Part shown: piece by piece, positions 25,436-33,415 of the stretch | Layout of the letters: each line of letters begins with the position of its first letter | Numbering within the stretch: the stretch's first letter is position 1 | DNA from: Micromonospora solifontis | Lineage (GTDB): Bacteria; Actinomycetota; Actinomycetes; Mycobacteriales; Micromonosporaceae | NCBI RefSeq assembly: GCF_003725545.1 | Contig: NZ_RJLN01000014.1 | Span: 1-64,000 of the forward strand | DNA length: 64,000 nucleotides | Reading direction: 5' to 3' | The notes under the pieces: model-generated | What the model was told of the DNA's origin: nothing | Database searches by the model: none | Seen by the model: only the letters and a program-made list of their open reading frames with translations | Made by a program: the position numbers and the translations under genes

Positions 25436-26173
25436 TCAGTCGACCAGGCGGACGCGTACCCGGCGGTTGGCCCGACCCTTGCTCTCCACCTTGACCACCT
25501 GGACCTTGCCGATCTGCGCGGTGGAGGCGACGTGGGTACCCCCGTCGGCCTGCACGTCCAGCCCCACGATGTCGACGATCCGGACCTGCTGCTCGTCGGG
25601 CGGGATCAGGTTGGACTGGGTGCGGATGATGTCCGGCAGCGCGAGGGCCTCGGCCCGCGGCAGCACCCGCACGGCGACCGCCCGGTCGGCGGCCACCTCG
25701 GCGTTGACCAGCTCCTCGATCCGGCCCTTGAAGTCCGGCGGCACCTCGGGGAGGTTGAAGTCCATCCGGGCCTCGCCGGGCTCCATGTTCCCGCCGGTGA
25801 CCAGCGCGCCGAAGTCGCGGAAGACCACCCCGCAGAGCACGTGCAGCCCGGAGTGGGTACGCATCAGCATGGTCCGCCGGTCGTCCTCGACCGCGCCGGT
25901 GACGGCGGTGCCGACCGGCGGCAGCGGGTCACCCTCGGCCGGGATCAGCCACAGGTCGTCGCCCTTGCGGGTGCCCACGATCCGGGTCTGCGCCCCCTGC
26001 CACAGCAGCACTCCGTGATCCGGCGGCTGCCCCCCGCCACCCGGGTAGAAGGCCGACCGGTCCAGCACGATGCCCTGCTCGGGGTCGGCCGCCAGCACCG
26101 TGCACGCCCATTCCCGGAGGGTGGGGTCGGCGAGGTCGAGGCGGTGCGTACGGCCGTGGTGTGTGACGCCCAT
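25436..26173 (-). CDS. AlaX-type alanyl-tRNA editing protein
   Basis: Stand-alone editing-domain homologue of AlaRS, 245 residues, which would hydrolyse mischarged tRNA(Ala). The N-terminal part has FYPGGGGQPPDHG. The first metal motif is present in RTHSGLHVL (H-x3-H). In the second motif the usual Cys of CGGTH is replaced by Asp in ADGGTHVAST, leaving the final His. TAACCT lies eight bases before the ATG, fitting a leaderless start. It is adjacent to and convergent with the RlaP gene. Confidence 0.85.
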   Translation of the reverse strand: MGVTHHGRTHRLDLADPTLREWACTVLAADPEQGIVLDRSAFYPGGGGQPPDHGVLLWQGAQTRIVGTRKGDDLWLIPAEGDPLPPVGTAVTGAVEDDRRTMLMRTHSGLHVLCGVVFRDFGALVTGGNMEPGEARMDFNLPEVPPDFKGRIEELVNAEVAADRAVAVRVLPRAEALALPDIIRTQSNLIPPDEQQVRIVDIVGLDVQADGGTHVASTAQIGKVQVVKVESKGRANRRVRVRLVD

Positions 26174-26184
26174 GACAGCGGAGG

Positions 26185-27072
26185 TTACCCGTTCAGGAAC
26201 GTCGAGATCCGCTCGCGCAGGTCGGCGCGTTCCGTCCAGAGCACGCCCGGTCGGTCGTACACGTGCAGGGTGGCGTTCGGGAGCGCGGCGGCCAACCGCT
26301 CGGCGACCGGCACCGGGTGCAGGTCGTCCCCCGCGCAGGCGATCACCAGCGCCGGCGCGGTCACCGCGGCGAGCGCCCCGGCGTCGCGCAGCGGCGCCTG
26401 CTCCGGCAGGCTGGCCAGCCCCGGCGCGAGGCCGTCCCGGAGCAGTTGGTCGAGCCGCTGCCGCAGGTACGCCCAGCCCGCCGGGGTGTTGCGGACCGAC
26501 GGCGGCAGCTCCAGCGACACCACGTCGGCCAGCGCCGAGGCGTCCCCGTCGGCCACCGCCTCCAGCAGGCCGGTCAGCCGGGTCCGGGCCACCTCACCGC
26601 GCGGCTCGTCGAGCACGGCGGGCAGGAAGAAGACGAGCTTCTCGAAGCGTTCCGGACTCTCGGCGAGCAGCCGGCAGAGCGCGCCCGCGCCGAGGCTGGC
26701 CCCGAAGGCCCGGGTGGCGCCCGCGAGGTCGGCGATCGCCCGCAGGTCACGGGCCAGTTCCAGGTAGGTCCAGGGTCCGGGGGGCGAGTCGGAACGGCCG
26801 TGCCCGCGGAACTGGAAGAAGACCTTCCGCCCGCTGACCGCGCTGCCGAACGGACGGGTGGTCGCGATGCCGTTGCCCAGCCCGTGCGCGAACACCGTCA
26901 CCGGCTCACCGGTGCCGGTGACCAGTCGCTCCAGCCGTACCCCGTGCGGGGTGGTGACCAGCTCGGTCTCCGGCTCGGGCAGCGCCGGCCGGCCGGTCCG
27001 CGGTGCCCCGGGGCCGGGACCCCAGGTGCGCGGGCCGCCGTCGGGCGGCGGGGGCCAGCGGAAACCTCTCAC
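26185..27072 (-). CDS. Alpha/beta hydrolase
   Basis: Alpha/beta-hydrolase fold protein of 295 residues with a Pro/Gly-rich N-terminal 35 residues. HG of the oxyanion hole is in VFAHGLGNG, and the nucleophile elbow is GASLGAG (Ser about residue 125). The acid and His are expected in CAGDDLHPVP and near DRPGVLW; the usual late His is not obvious, so catalytic competence is uncertain. The GTG start overlaps the stop of the DUF2516 gene by four bases, indicating one operon. Confidence 0.78.
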   Translation of the reverse strand: MRGFRWPPPPDGGPRTWGPGPGAPRTGRPALPEPETELVTTPHGVRLERLVTGTGEPVTVFAHGLGNGIATTRPFGSAVSGRKVFFQFRGHGRSDSPPGPWTYLELARDLRAIADLAGATRAFGASLGAGALCRLLAESPERFEKLVFFLPAVLDEPRGEVARTRLTGLLEAVADGDASALADVVSLELPPSVRNTPAGWAYLRQRLDQLLRDGLAPGLASLPEQAPLRDAGALAAVTAPALVIACAGDDLHPVPVAERLAAALPNATLHVYDRPGVLWTERADLRERISTFLNG

Positions 27073-27392
27073 CAGAAGCCCCGGCCGTCGTGCAGGTCGC
27101 GCAGCCCGACCCGCACGTCCAGCAGGTAGATCAGGGCGGCCGCGATGCCGACCAGCCCGAAGATGCTGATCGCGCCGCCGAATCCGAAGAACGGCAGGGT
27201 GAGCAGCATGCAGACCGCCAGGATGGCGATCCAGCCACCCTTGGGCAGGGTGCCGATCGCGGGGAACGCGTCGGAGCGCTGGGTGATCGCGTGCACCAGC
27301 GCCACTCCCTCGATGATCAGGGCGAAGACGAGCAGGAGCAGCTCGATCACATAGCGGACTTCGAACGCGAAGATCGGCGCGGCGATGGCCAT
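27069..27392 (-). CDS. DUF2516 small membrane protein
   Basis: Protein of 107 residues with three hydrophobic segments (about 5-33, 51-68 and 72-91) and a short basic C-terminus (VGLRDLHDGRGFW). It matches the DUF2516 family, as does Rv0476 of M. tuberculosis, which lies directly after hbhA there, as here. The function is unknown; a partner of HBHA-type surface proteins can be suggested from the conserved order only. It overlaps the alpha/beta hydrolase gene by four bases. Confidence 0.8.
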   Translation of the reverse strand: MAIAAPIFAFEVRYVIELLLLVFALIIEGVALVHAITQRSDAFPAIGTLPKGGWIAILAVCMLLTLPFFGFGGAISIFGLVGIAAALIYLLDVRVGLRDLHDGRGFW

Positions 27393-27411
27393 GTCGGCAA
27401 GCTTATGCCGA

Positions 27412-27448
27412 GACCCCGGAAACGTCCGACAGGACGCTGTCCGGGGTC
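27412..27448. terminator. Hairpin between hbhA-like and DUF2516 genes
   Basis: GACCCCGGA (27412-27420) and TCCGGGGTC (27440-27448) are exact complements with a 19-nt loop. It lies inside a same-strand gene series, so partial termination or mRNA processing between the two genes is likely. Confidence 0.6.
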
Positions 27449-27464
27449 CCGGTCCAGATTCGAC

Positions 27465-28127
27465 TCACTCGGCGGCGGGGCGGGTCCGCTTCGTGACCTT
27501 CGGCAGCTTGGCCGACGGGGTGGCGGGCTTGGTCGCACCGGCCTTGGCGGCGGTGGCCTTGGTGGCCCGGGTCCGCTTCACGGCGGCCGGCTTGCTCGCC
27601 ACGGCCTCGGCCACCTCGGCCGGGGACGGCGCCTCGACCGGCTTCGCGGCCTCGGTGACCGGCGCGGCCTCGGTCGCCTCGATGTCGGCGTTCACCGTGT
27701 CGGCAGCCTCCAGCACGCCGGCGCCGACGACCCGCTCGCCCCGGGCGACCAGCTCGGCGTACGCCGCCAGGGCGCGCGCCTGGGCGGCCTGCGCGCCGGT
27801 CAGCACGGCGGCGGCGTTGCGGGTGGCGGCCTCACGGATCTTGTCCAGGGTGGCCACCTCGCGGAGCTTGTCCAGGTCGAGGTCGGCGGGGACGGCCTTC
27901 TCCCGCAGGCCGACGGCGGTCAGGTTGGCGGTCTTCAGCGTGGTGTTCGCCTTCTGGCGCAGCTCGACGCCGGTGACGACGGCCTTGCCGCTCAGGTCGG
28001 CGACGACCCGGGTGCCGAGGTCGCTGACCACGGTGGGGAGCTTGCGCAGCTGCTCGAGGGCCAGCTCGCCGGCGCCGGCGGCGGCGTAGACGGGGGCCGG
28101 AATGCGGTTGGTCTTCGGCTGGGTCAT
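27465..28127 (-). CDS. hbhA: Heparin-binding hemagglutinin (HBHA)-like protein
   Basis: Protein of 220 residues. The N-terminal 110 residues are helical and probably coiled-coil (GELALEQLRKLPTVVSDLG, DLDKLREVATLDKIREAATR). The C-terminal 45 residues form a Lys/Ala/Pro-rich basic tail (KPAAVKRTRATKATAAKAG), the part that in mycobacterial HBHA binds heparan sulfate. No signal peptide, as in HBHA. The gene order XRE regulator - HBHA - DUF2516 is the same as Rv0474-Rv0476. In a soil actinomycete an adhesion role is doubtful; cell-surface or lipid-related binding is possible. Confidence 0.78.
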   Translation of the reverse strand: MTQPKTNRIPAPVYAAAGAGELALEQLRKLPTVVSDLGTRVVADLSGKAVVTGVELRQKANTTLKTANLTAVGLREKAVPADLDLDKLREVATLDKIREAATRNAAAVLTGAQAAQARALAAYAELVARGERVVGAGVLEAADTVNADIEATEAAPVTEAAKPVEAPSPAEVAEAVASKPAAVKRTRATKATAAKAGATKPATPSAKLPKVTKRTRPAAE

Positions 28128-28741
28128 GACTTCTCCTCCTCGGCCGCACCGGCGGCCTTGCGGACCGCCCGACGGGCGGCCTTCTTCTCGGGGACGGCGG
28201 TGGTCGGGGTGGGTGTGGCGCCCGCCTCGGTGACGGCGACCGACTCGAGAACCGCCTCGGTCGGGGTGCCGTCCGGCGTCGTGGGGCCGGTCGCGGCCGG
28301 CGTGGCGGTGGCCGGGGCCTCCGGCGCGCTCCGGGGCTCGGCGACCTCGGCCGAGGTCGGCTCGGTGGCCGCCTGGGCGGCGGCGGTCGCCTCGGCGAGC
28401 CGGGCGTTCTCCCGGCGGAACGTCTCGTAGATCTGGGTGAGGGACTGCTTCTGGGCCATGGTCAGCTCGGGATCGACGGCGATCGCCGCGAGCACACCCT
28501 GCCCCTCCTTGTCGTCCAGCAGCCCGGCCCGCAGGTACATCGCCGGGGTGGAGACCCGCAGGGCGCTGGCCAGCTGTTGGAGCACCTCGGCGCTCGGCTT
28601 GCGCAGCCCGCGCTCGATCTGGCTGAGGTACGGGTTGCTGACGCCGGCCTGCTCGGCGAGCTGGCGCAGGGAAATCTTCGCGTTACGCCGCAGGTCGCGA
28701 ATGAACCCGCCGACGTCGGGAAGGTCCTTACCGTTGGCCAT
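28124..28741 (-). CDS. XRE-family regulator (Rv0474-like)
   Basis: Protein of 205 residues. The N-terminal helix-turn-helix is IRDLRRNAKISLRQLAEQAG followed by VSNPYLSQIERGLRKPSAEV, covering residues about 12-66. A helical middle (about 70-120) is followed by a long Ala/Pro/Thr-rich, probably disordered tail ending in a basic KKAARRAVRKAAG. It overlaps the hbhA-like gene by four bases (ATGA). TAGTGT six bases before the ATG suggests a leaderless mRNA. Three TGCTAGC-type sites upstream may be its operator. Confidence 0.85.
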   Translation of the reverse strand: MANGKDLPDVGGFIRDLRRNAKISLRQLAEQAGVSNPYLSQIERGLRKPSAEVLQQLASALRVSTPAMYLRAGLLDDKEGQGVLAAIAVDPELTMAQKQSLTQIYETFRRENARLAEATAAAQAATEPTSAEVAEPRSAPEAPATATPAATGPTTPDGTPTEAVLESVAVTEAGATPTPTTAVPEKKAARRAVRKAAGAAEEEKS

Positions 28742-28750
28742 GCCTCAACA

Positions 28751-28801
28751 CTAGCTCGCGATGCTAGCTACTGCAAGCAAAGTGCTAGCCAGAGTTAGCG
28801 A
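28751..28801 (-). promoter_or_regulatory. Repeated TGCTAGC sites upstream of XRE-hbhA
   Basis: TGCTAGC at 28762, TGCAAGC at 28772 and TGCTAGC at 28783 recur at 10-11 bp steps. Related CTAGCT (28751) and GTTAGCG (28795) flank them. The helical phasing on one face of DNA, next to an XRE gene, suggests an autoregulatory operator. It lies between divergent genes and could serve both. Confidence 0.6.
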
Positions 28802-28852
28802 GGTCACGAATTGGCGGTTGCGCACCCGGTGGACGGTCCGTACCGTGCCCCC

Positions 28853-29650
28853 GTGGTCAAGATCGAGGTCAACGGCACCCAGCTCGCGTACGACGAGGCC
28901 GGCAGCGGGAGCCCGGTGGTGCTGCTGCACGCCGGCATCGCCGACCGGCGGATGTGGCGGGGCCAGCTCCCCGCGCTCGCCGCCCGGCACCGGGTGATCG
29001 CCCCCGACCTGCGCGGCTACGGCGACTCGGAGCTGCCGCCGGCACCCTTCGCGCACCACGATGACGTGATCGGGCTGCTGGACGCCCTCGGCATCGCACA
29101 GGCGGCCCTGGTGGGCTGCTCCTTCGGCGGCCGGGTCGCGGTGGACACCGCGCTGGCGTACCCGGAGCGGGTCTCCGCGCTCGCCCTCCTCGGCGCGCCG
29201 GTCTCCGGCCACGAATGGACCGAGGAGACCGAGCGGCTCTGGAACGAACTGGTCGGCGACGTGGACCCGGAGGACTTCGCGGCCACCGCCCAGGGCGAGG
29301 TGCGGTTCTGGGTGGTCGGGCCGACCCGGGAGCCGGCCGACGTCGACCCGGAACTGATCCGGTTCGCCGTGGAGCTGGACCGCCGCGCGCTCGCCGCCGA
29401 GCAGGCGCTCAGCGCCGTCGAGGTGGGCGAGCTCGACCCGCCCGCCGTCGACCGGCTCGGCGAGCTGCGGATGCCGGTGCTGGCCGGGACCGGCGCGGAC
29501 GACGTCGCGGACCTGCGCCGGCTCGCCGACCGGATCGCCGCCGAGGCCCCGCGCGGCGTCCGCCTGCCCGACGTCCCGGACGCCGCGCACCTGCTGCCAC
29601 TGGAGCGCCCCGAGCCGGTCAACGCCGCCCTGCTCGACTTCCTCCCCTGA
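28853..29650 (+). CDS. Alpha/beta hydrolase
   Basis: Alpha/beta-hydrolase protein of 265 residues. The HAG oxyanion block is in VVLLHAGIADRRMW, the nucleophile is Ser in LVGCSFGGRVA, an Asp is in AGTGADDVADL and the catalytic His in VPDAAHLLPLERPE. This matches esterase/lactonase-like members, for example 3-oxoadipate enol-lactonase relatives; the substrate cannot be decided. The GTG at 28853 is preferred because TACCGT ends six bases upstream. It is divergent from the XRE regulator. Confidence 0.85.
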   Translation: MVKIEVNGTQLAYDEAGSGSPVVLLHAGIADRRMWRGQLPALAARHRVIAPDLRGYGDSELPPAPFAHHDDVIGLLDALGIAQAALVGCSFGGRVAVDTALAYPERVSALALLGAPVSGHEWTEETERLWNELVGDVDPEDFAATAQGEVRFWVVGPTREPADVDPELIRFAVELDRRALAAEQALSAVEVGELDPPAVDRLGELRMPVLAGTGADDVADLRRLADRIAAEAPRGVRLPDVPDAAHLLPLERPEPVNAALLDFLP

Positions 29651-29814
29651 CCGTCGCCCTGACGGGCGGGCGCCGCAGCCGGCGAGTCGCGGTGAACCGG
29701 GTCAATCTCGGGCCCGGACGACCCGACCTGCCGCATCCGGCGCGGACCAAGCCAGGCCACGCCCGCCGGAAAACCCGGACCTGCCGCATGCTGGTCGGGG
29801 TCGGGCGGGGTCGG

Positions 29815-30774
29815 TCACCAGACCGGGCGGACCGCCCCGACCGGGAGTCCGCCGCCGAGCAGCGGCACCTCGGCGTACTCCATCAGCACCGGGGCCTCGA
29901 CGCCGAGCCGGCGCAAGGCCGCGACCAGCACCGGCATCCGGGCCCGCGCGCCGCCGTCGTCGATCTTGAGAGCGACCGCGCCGACCCCCGGCACCGCCGC
30001 CGCGATGACGCCCTCCGCGCCGACCTTCGCCAGCAGCCCCGGTACGCCCCGCATGAGCCGGGTGTCGTCGGCCTGGGTGCCGCCCACCAGCTCCGGGAAC
30101 GTCCGCATCGCGTCCGCCACGGTCCGCTCCACCGTGCCCGGCTCCGCGGAGACCAACCGCAGGTACGCCCGCGCCAGCCCGGTCAGCGACACGGCGAGTA
30201 CGGGCGCGCCGCAGCCATCCACCCCGACGGCCGCCGCCGGCTCGCCGGTGAACTCCTCGATGGCGGCGGACAGCCGCTGCTGGAGCGGGTGCTCGGGCAG
30301 CCAGTAGCCGTTCAGCGGCCAGCCGGCCGCGAGACAGGTGAGCAGCATCCCGGTGTGCTTGCCGGAGCAGTTCATCTGGATCCGCCGTGGCCCGCCGCCG
30401 GACCGCAGCACCGCGTCCCGCGCCGCGTCCCCGACCGGCAGGTCCGGCGGGCAGTGCAGGGCCTCCTCGTCGAGTCCGCCCCGGCGCAGCAGCCCGGCGA
30501 CCCGCTCCACGTGGAACTCCTCGCCGGCGTGGCTGGCCGAGACGAGCGCCACGTCGGCCGGGTCGGTCAGCGGCAGGCCGGCCCGGAGCATCCCGATCGC
30601 CTGCATCGGCTTGTTGGACGACCGGGGGAAGATCGGCGAGGTGCCGTCCCCCGCCCCGGCCACGGGCGTACCGGCGGCGTCGAGCACCACCACGGAACCC
30701 CGGTGCAGGCCCTCCACGAACCCGGACCGGACCACCTCGGCGAGCGGCACGCCGCCCTCGTACGTCTTTCCCAC
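29815..30774 (-). CDS. Asparaginase II family protein (R. etli type)
   Basis: Protein of 319 residues of the asparaginase II family, distinct from E. coli AnsA/B. It converts asparagine to aspartate and ammonia. Conserved blocks are RSSNKPMQAIG with the Ser-Lys pair, MNCSGKHTGMLLTC and VGVDGCGAPV. The Cys and Lys residues in the last two correspond to the Zn/active-site residues known for R. etli ReAV. The GTG start follows TACCGT by seven bases (leaderless). It is monocistronic; the gap before the upstream hydrolase carries only a short duplicated CCTGCCGCAT motif. Confidence 0.88.
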   Translation of the reverse strand: MGKTYEGGVPLAEVVRSGFVEGLHRGSVVVLDAAGTPVAGAGDGTSPIFPRSSNKPMQAIGMLRAGLPLTDPADVALVSASHAGEEFHVERVAGLLRRGGLDEEALHCPPDLPVGDAARDAVLRSGGGPRRIQMNCSGKHTGMLLTCLAAGWPLNGYWLPEHPLQQRLSAAIEEFTGEPAAAVGVDGCGAPVLAVSLTGLARAYLRLVSAEPGTVERTVADAMRTFPELVGGTQADDTRLMRGVPGLLAKVGAEGVIAAAVPGVGAVALKIDDGGARARMPVLVAALRRLGVEAPVLMEYAEVPLLGGGLPVGAVRPVW

Positions 30775-30868
30775 GGAGTGGACGGTACCGAGAGTTCCGG
30801 AGGCGCCGGCACCGGGGTGACCAGCGGCGGCGTCCGGGGCCGTACAGGGGTGGCGGGCGGGGCGTGGC

Positions 30869-31696
30869 TTACAGGCCGAGCAGCGCCCGGGCCTCGGCGG
30901 TGGTCAGCGGCGGGCGCTGGGCGAGCTGGGCGAAGCCGACCGCGCGGGCGACCAGCTGCATGTTCGACTCGACCGGCCGGCCCTTGGCGTAGGTGACCGT
31001 GTCCTCCATGCCGACCCGCAGGTGACCGCCGGCCGACAGGGACGCCAGCAGCACCGGGATGGTGCTACGGCCGATCCCGGTCGCCGAGAAGGTGGTGCCC
31101 TCGGGCAGGTCGCGCAGCATCTGCTGGGCGGCGACCAGGGTCGCGGTGGTGCCCGGCATCCCGCCCGGCACCCCCATCACGAAGTCGACGTGCACGTGGC
31201 CGCCGTGCGGCAGGCCGTACTTGCCGAGCAGGCGCTGGAGCGCGGTGAGGTGGCCGAGGTCGAAGATCTCGTACTCGGGGACGACGCCCTTCTCCTGCAT
31301 CCGGGTGTGCAGGTCGACGATGAACTCCCAGCGGTTCATGAAGACGTCGTCGCCGAAGTTGACCGTGCCCATGGTGCAGGAGGCCATGTCCGGCCCGGCG
31401 TCCAGCACGGCCAGCCGGTCGGCCTCCGGGTCGGTGACCGCGCCGCCGGAGGAGAGCTGCACGATCAGGTCGGTGCTCTCCCGCAGCGCCGCCACGGTCT
31501 CCCGCAGCCGGCCCTGGTCCAGGGTGGGCTTCGCCTGGTCGTCGCGGATGTGGACGTGGATCACGGCGGCGCCGAGCGCCTCGCACTCCTTGGCGGTCAG
31601 CAGCAGCTCGTCGAGGGTCACCGGCAGCGCCGGCACCTCCGCCTTGGCCGACTCCGCGCCGGTGGGGGCAACCGTGATCAACGTCCCTGTCGTCAT
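30869..31696 (-). CDS. BKACE family 3-keto acid cleavage enzyme
   Basis: Protein of 275 residues of the beta-keto acid cleavage enzyme family (DUF849, founding member 3-keto-5-aminohexanoate cleavage enzyme). It condenses a beta-keto acid with acetyl-CoA to give acetoacetate and a CoA ester. Metal-binding His residues are visible in VIHVHIRDD and in HVHVDFVMG; a strand with QLSSGG and the ESNMQLV end are typical. The substrate class cannot be named from sequence. TAGGAT six bases before the ATG marks a likely leaderless promoter. Confidence 0.87.
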   Translation of the reverse strand: MTTGTLITVAPTGAESAKAEVPALPVTLDELLLTAKECEALGAAVIHVHIRDDQAKPTLDQGRLRETVAALRESTDLIVQLSSGGAVTDPEADRLAVLDAGPDMASCTMGTVNFGDDVFMNRWEFIVDLHTRMQEKGVVPEYEIFDLGHLTALQRLLGKYGLPHGGHVHVDFVMGVPGGMPGTTATLVAAQQMLRDLPEGTTFSATGIGRSTIPVLLASLSAGGHLRVGMEDTVTYAKGRPVESNMQLVARAVGFAQLAQRPPLTTAEARALLGL

Positions 31697-31766
31697 GTCG
31701 GGATCCTAGACCGCCGGCTCGCCTCCGGTCGACAGCCGCGAGGCAACAGAAATCCGCGTCTCAGCC

Positions 31767-31796
31767 GCGTCAAACGGGAAATCTTCCGCTTGACGC
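31767..31796 (-). terminator. Terminator after the ygfZ-like gene
   Basis: GCGTCAAACGGGAA (31767-31780) pairs with TTCCGCTTGACGC (31784-31796) with one mismatch and a bulge around a 3-nt loop. It sits just upstream of the BKACE gene on the map and just downstream of the ygfZ-like stop codon. Confidence 0.6.
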
Positions 31797-31814
31797 CCGT
31801 TGAGGCGGCACCCC

Positions 31815-32927
31815 TTACGCCGGCTCGATGGCGGCGGCCGTCTCCCCGACCATCAGTCGGGCGTCGTCGGCGACGTTGCGCTTGACCACCGCGAGGGCGA
31901 TCTGACCCAGCTCGTAGTGGTGCACCGCGGTGCCCACGAAGCCGACCGTGCGGCCGTCCAGGGTCACCGGCGTACCGGCGACCGGCGGCTGGTCGGTGGT
32001 CACCCCGTCCAGGTGCAACAGGACCAGGCGTCGCGGCGGCTTGCCCAGGTTGTGCACCCGGGCCACGGTCTCCTGGCCCCGGTAACAGCCCTTGTCGAGA
32101 TGCACGGCCGGAGCGATCAGGTCCACCTCGGCCGGGATCGTCCGGTGATCGGTGTCCACTCCGGCCCGGGCGCGCCGGGCGGCCACCCGGACCGCCTCGT
32201 ACGCCCACAGCCCGGCCACCGGCACCCCGGCGCCGCGCAGCTCGTCCACCACCTGGGTCATCGCCTCCCGGGGGATCAGCAGGTCCACGCCGAGCGCCAC
32301 CCGTCGGGCCCACCCGCCGATCGGCAGCGGCTTCACGTCGTACACCACGGTGGGTCGGGGCGGCAGCTCACCGGAGCGGAACTTCGGGCCCGGCACCGCG
32401 ACCACGTCGGGCGCGGCCAGCCCGGTGACCCCCAGGGTGTCGAGCGCGCCGGCGGCCTCCGGCCCGACCAGCGAGAGCACGGCGTGGTCGGCGGTGGCGT
32501 CGCGCGGCTCCACCTTGCTGAAGAACCGCATCCTCTCCAGGTACGACAGCAGGCCGGTGGTCATCCCCGGCTCGGTGTCCAGCCAGGTGGTCTCGCCGTC
32601 CTCGGTCACCATGGCGTGCTGGTCCACGTGCCCGTGCGGGGAGAGGACCAGCAGCTCGGTGCCCTGCCACGGGCCCAGCGCGGCGAGATGCTGGCTGGTC
32701 AGAGTGTGCAGCCAGCTGCTCCGCTCCTCGCCGGGCACCGCCACCACACCGCGGTGCGAGCGGTCGACCAGACCGACCCCGGTGGCGAGGGTGCGCTGCT
32801 CGCGCATCGGGTCGCCGTAGTGAGCGGCGACCGGGCCGACCCCGGCCGCCCGGTGGACCGGCTCGGGCTGGTCCCGGGTCTCCTCGTCGATGGCCTCGGT
32901 GGTCACCGCACCCGCGATGTCGATCAT
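31815..32927 (-). CDS. ygfZ: YgfZ/GcvT-like folate-binding protein (Fe-S maintenance)
   Basis: Protein of 370 residues with the aminomethyltransferase-like tetrahydrofolate-binding fold. The YgfZ signature with its essential Cys is present as DKGCYRGQETVAR (about residue 265). GcvT relatives lack this motif. YgfZ proteins help maintain certain Fe-S enzymes. The ATG at 32927 overlaps the stop codon of the Fur-family gene (ATGA), so the two are translationally coupled, which fits a metal-related role. Confidence 0.88.
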   Translation of the reverse strand: MIDIAGAVTTEAIDEETRDQPEPVHRAAGVGPVAAHYGDPMREQRTLATGVGLVDRSHRGVVAVPGEERSSWLHTLTSQHLAALGPWQGTELLVLSPHGHVDQHAMVTEDGETTWLDTEPGMTTGLLSYLERMRFFSKVEPRDATADHAVLSLVGPEAAGALDTLGVTGLAAPDVVAVPGPKFRSGELPPRPTVVYDVKPLPIGGWARRVALGVDLLIPREAMTQVVDELRGAGVPVAGLWAYEAVRVAARRARAGVDTDHRTIPAEVDLIAPAVHLDKGCYRGQETVARVHNLGKPPRRLVLLHLDGVTTDQPPVAGTPVTLDGRTVGFVGTAVHHYELGQIALAVVKRNVADDARLMVGETAAAIEPA

Positions 32928-33352
32928 TCTCGTCCCCCGTCCTCGCACTGGCCGCAGACGCCGAAGAGCGCCACGTGCCCGATGTCGACCTGGAACCCGC
33001 GTTGCCCGGCCAACTGGTCGGCCAGCGGGCGGAGCAGCTCCGGCTCGATCTCGTCGATCGCGCCGCACTCCCGGCAGACCAGGTGTACGTGCTGGTGCTC
33101 GCCCGCCGCGTGGTACGTCGGCGAGCCGTGCGACAGGTGGGTGTGGGTCACCAGGCCGAGCCGCTCCAGCAGCTCCAGCGTCCGGTAGATGGTGGTGATG
33201 TTGACCCCGGCGGCCACCTCACGGACCGCCGTGTGCACCTGCTCCGGCGTGGCGTGCCCCAACTCCATGACCGCCTGGAGGACCAACTGCCGCTGCGCCG
33301 TCAGCCGCAGCCCACGGGAGCGGAGCAGTTCCGCGAGGGAGGATTCGGACAC
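32924..33352 (-). CDS. Fur-family metal-responsive regulator
   Basis: Repressor of 142 residues. The winged helix contains RLTAQRQLVLQAV and NITTIYRTLELLERLGLV. The metal-binding/dimerisation domain has HQHVHLVCRECG and FGVCGQCEDG, giving two CxxC structural-zinc pairs and a His cluster. It could be Fur, Zur or a PerR-like regulator; sequence alone does not settle it. The GTG at 33352 follows TATGAT by six bases, a very good -10 for a leaderless mRNA. The longer frame to 33379 would span this promoter. Confidence 0.88.
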   Translation of the reverse strand: MSESSLAELLRSRGLRLTAQRQLVLQAVMELGHATPEQVHTAVREVAAGVNITTIYRTLELLERLGLVTHTHLSHGSPTYHAAGEHQHVHLVCRECGAIDEIEPELLRPLADQLAGQRGFQVDIGHVALFGVCGQCEDGGRE

Positions 33353-33415
33353 CGTCCGATCATAGTTCGGCCGCCGCACCGAACCGGCCGCCGTACGCCG
33401 CTACCCTCGGCGGTC

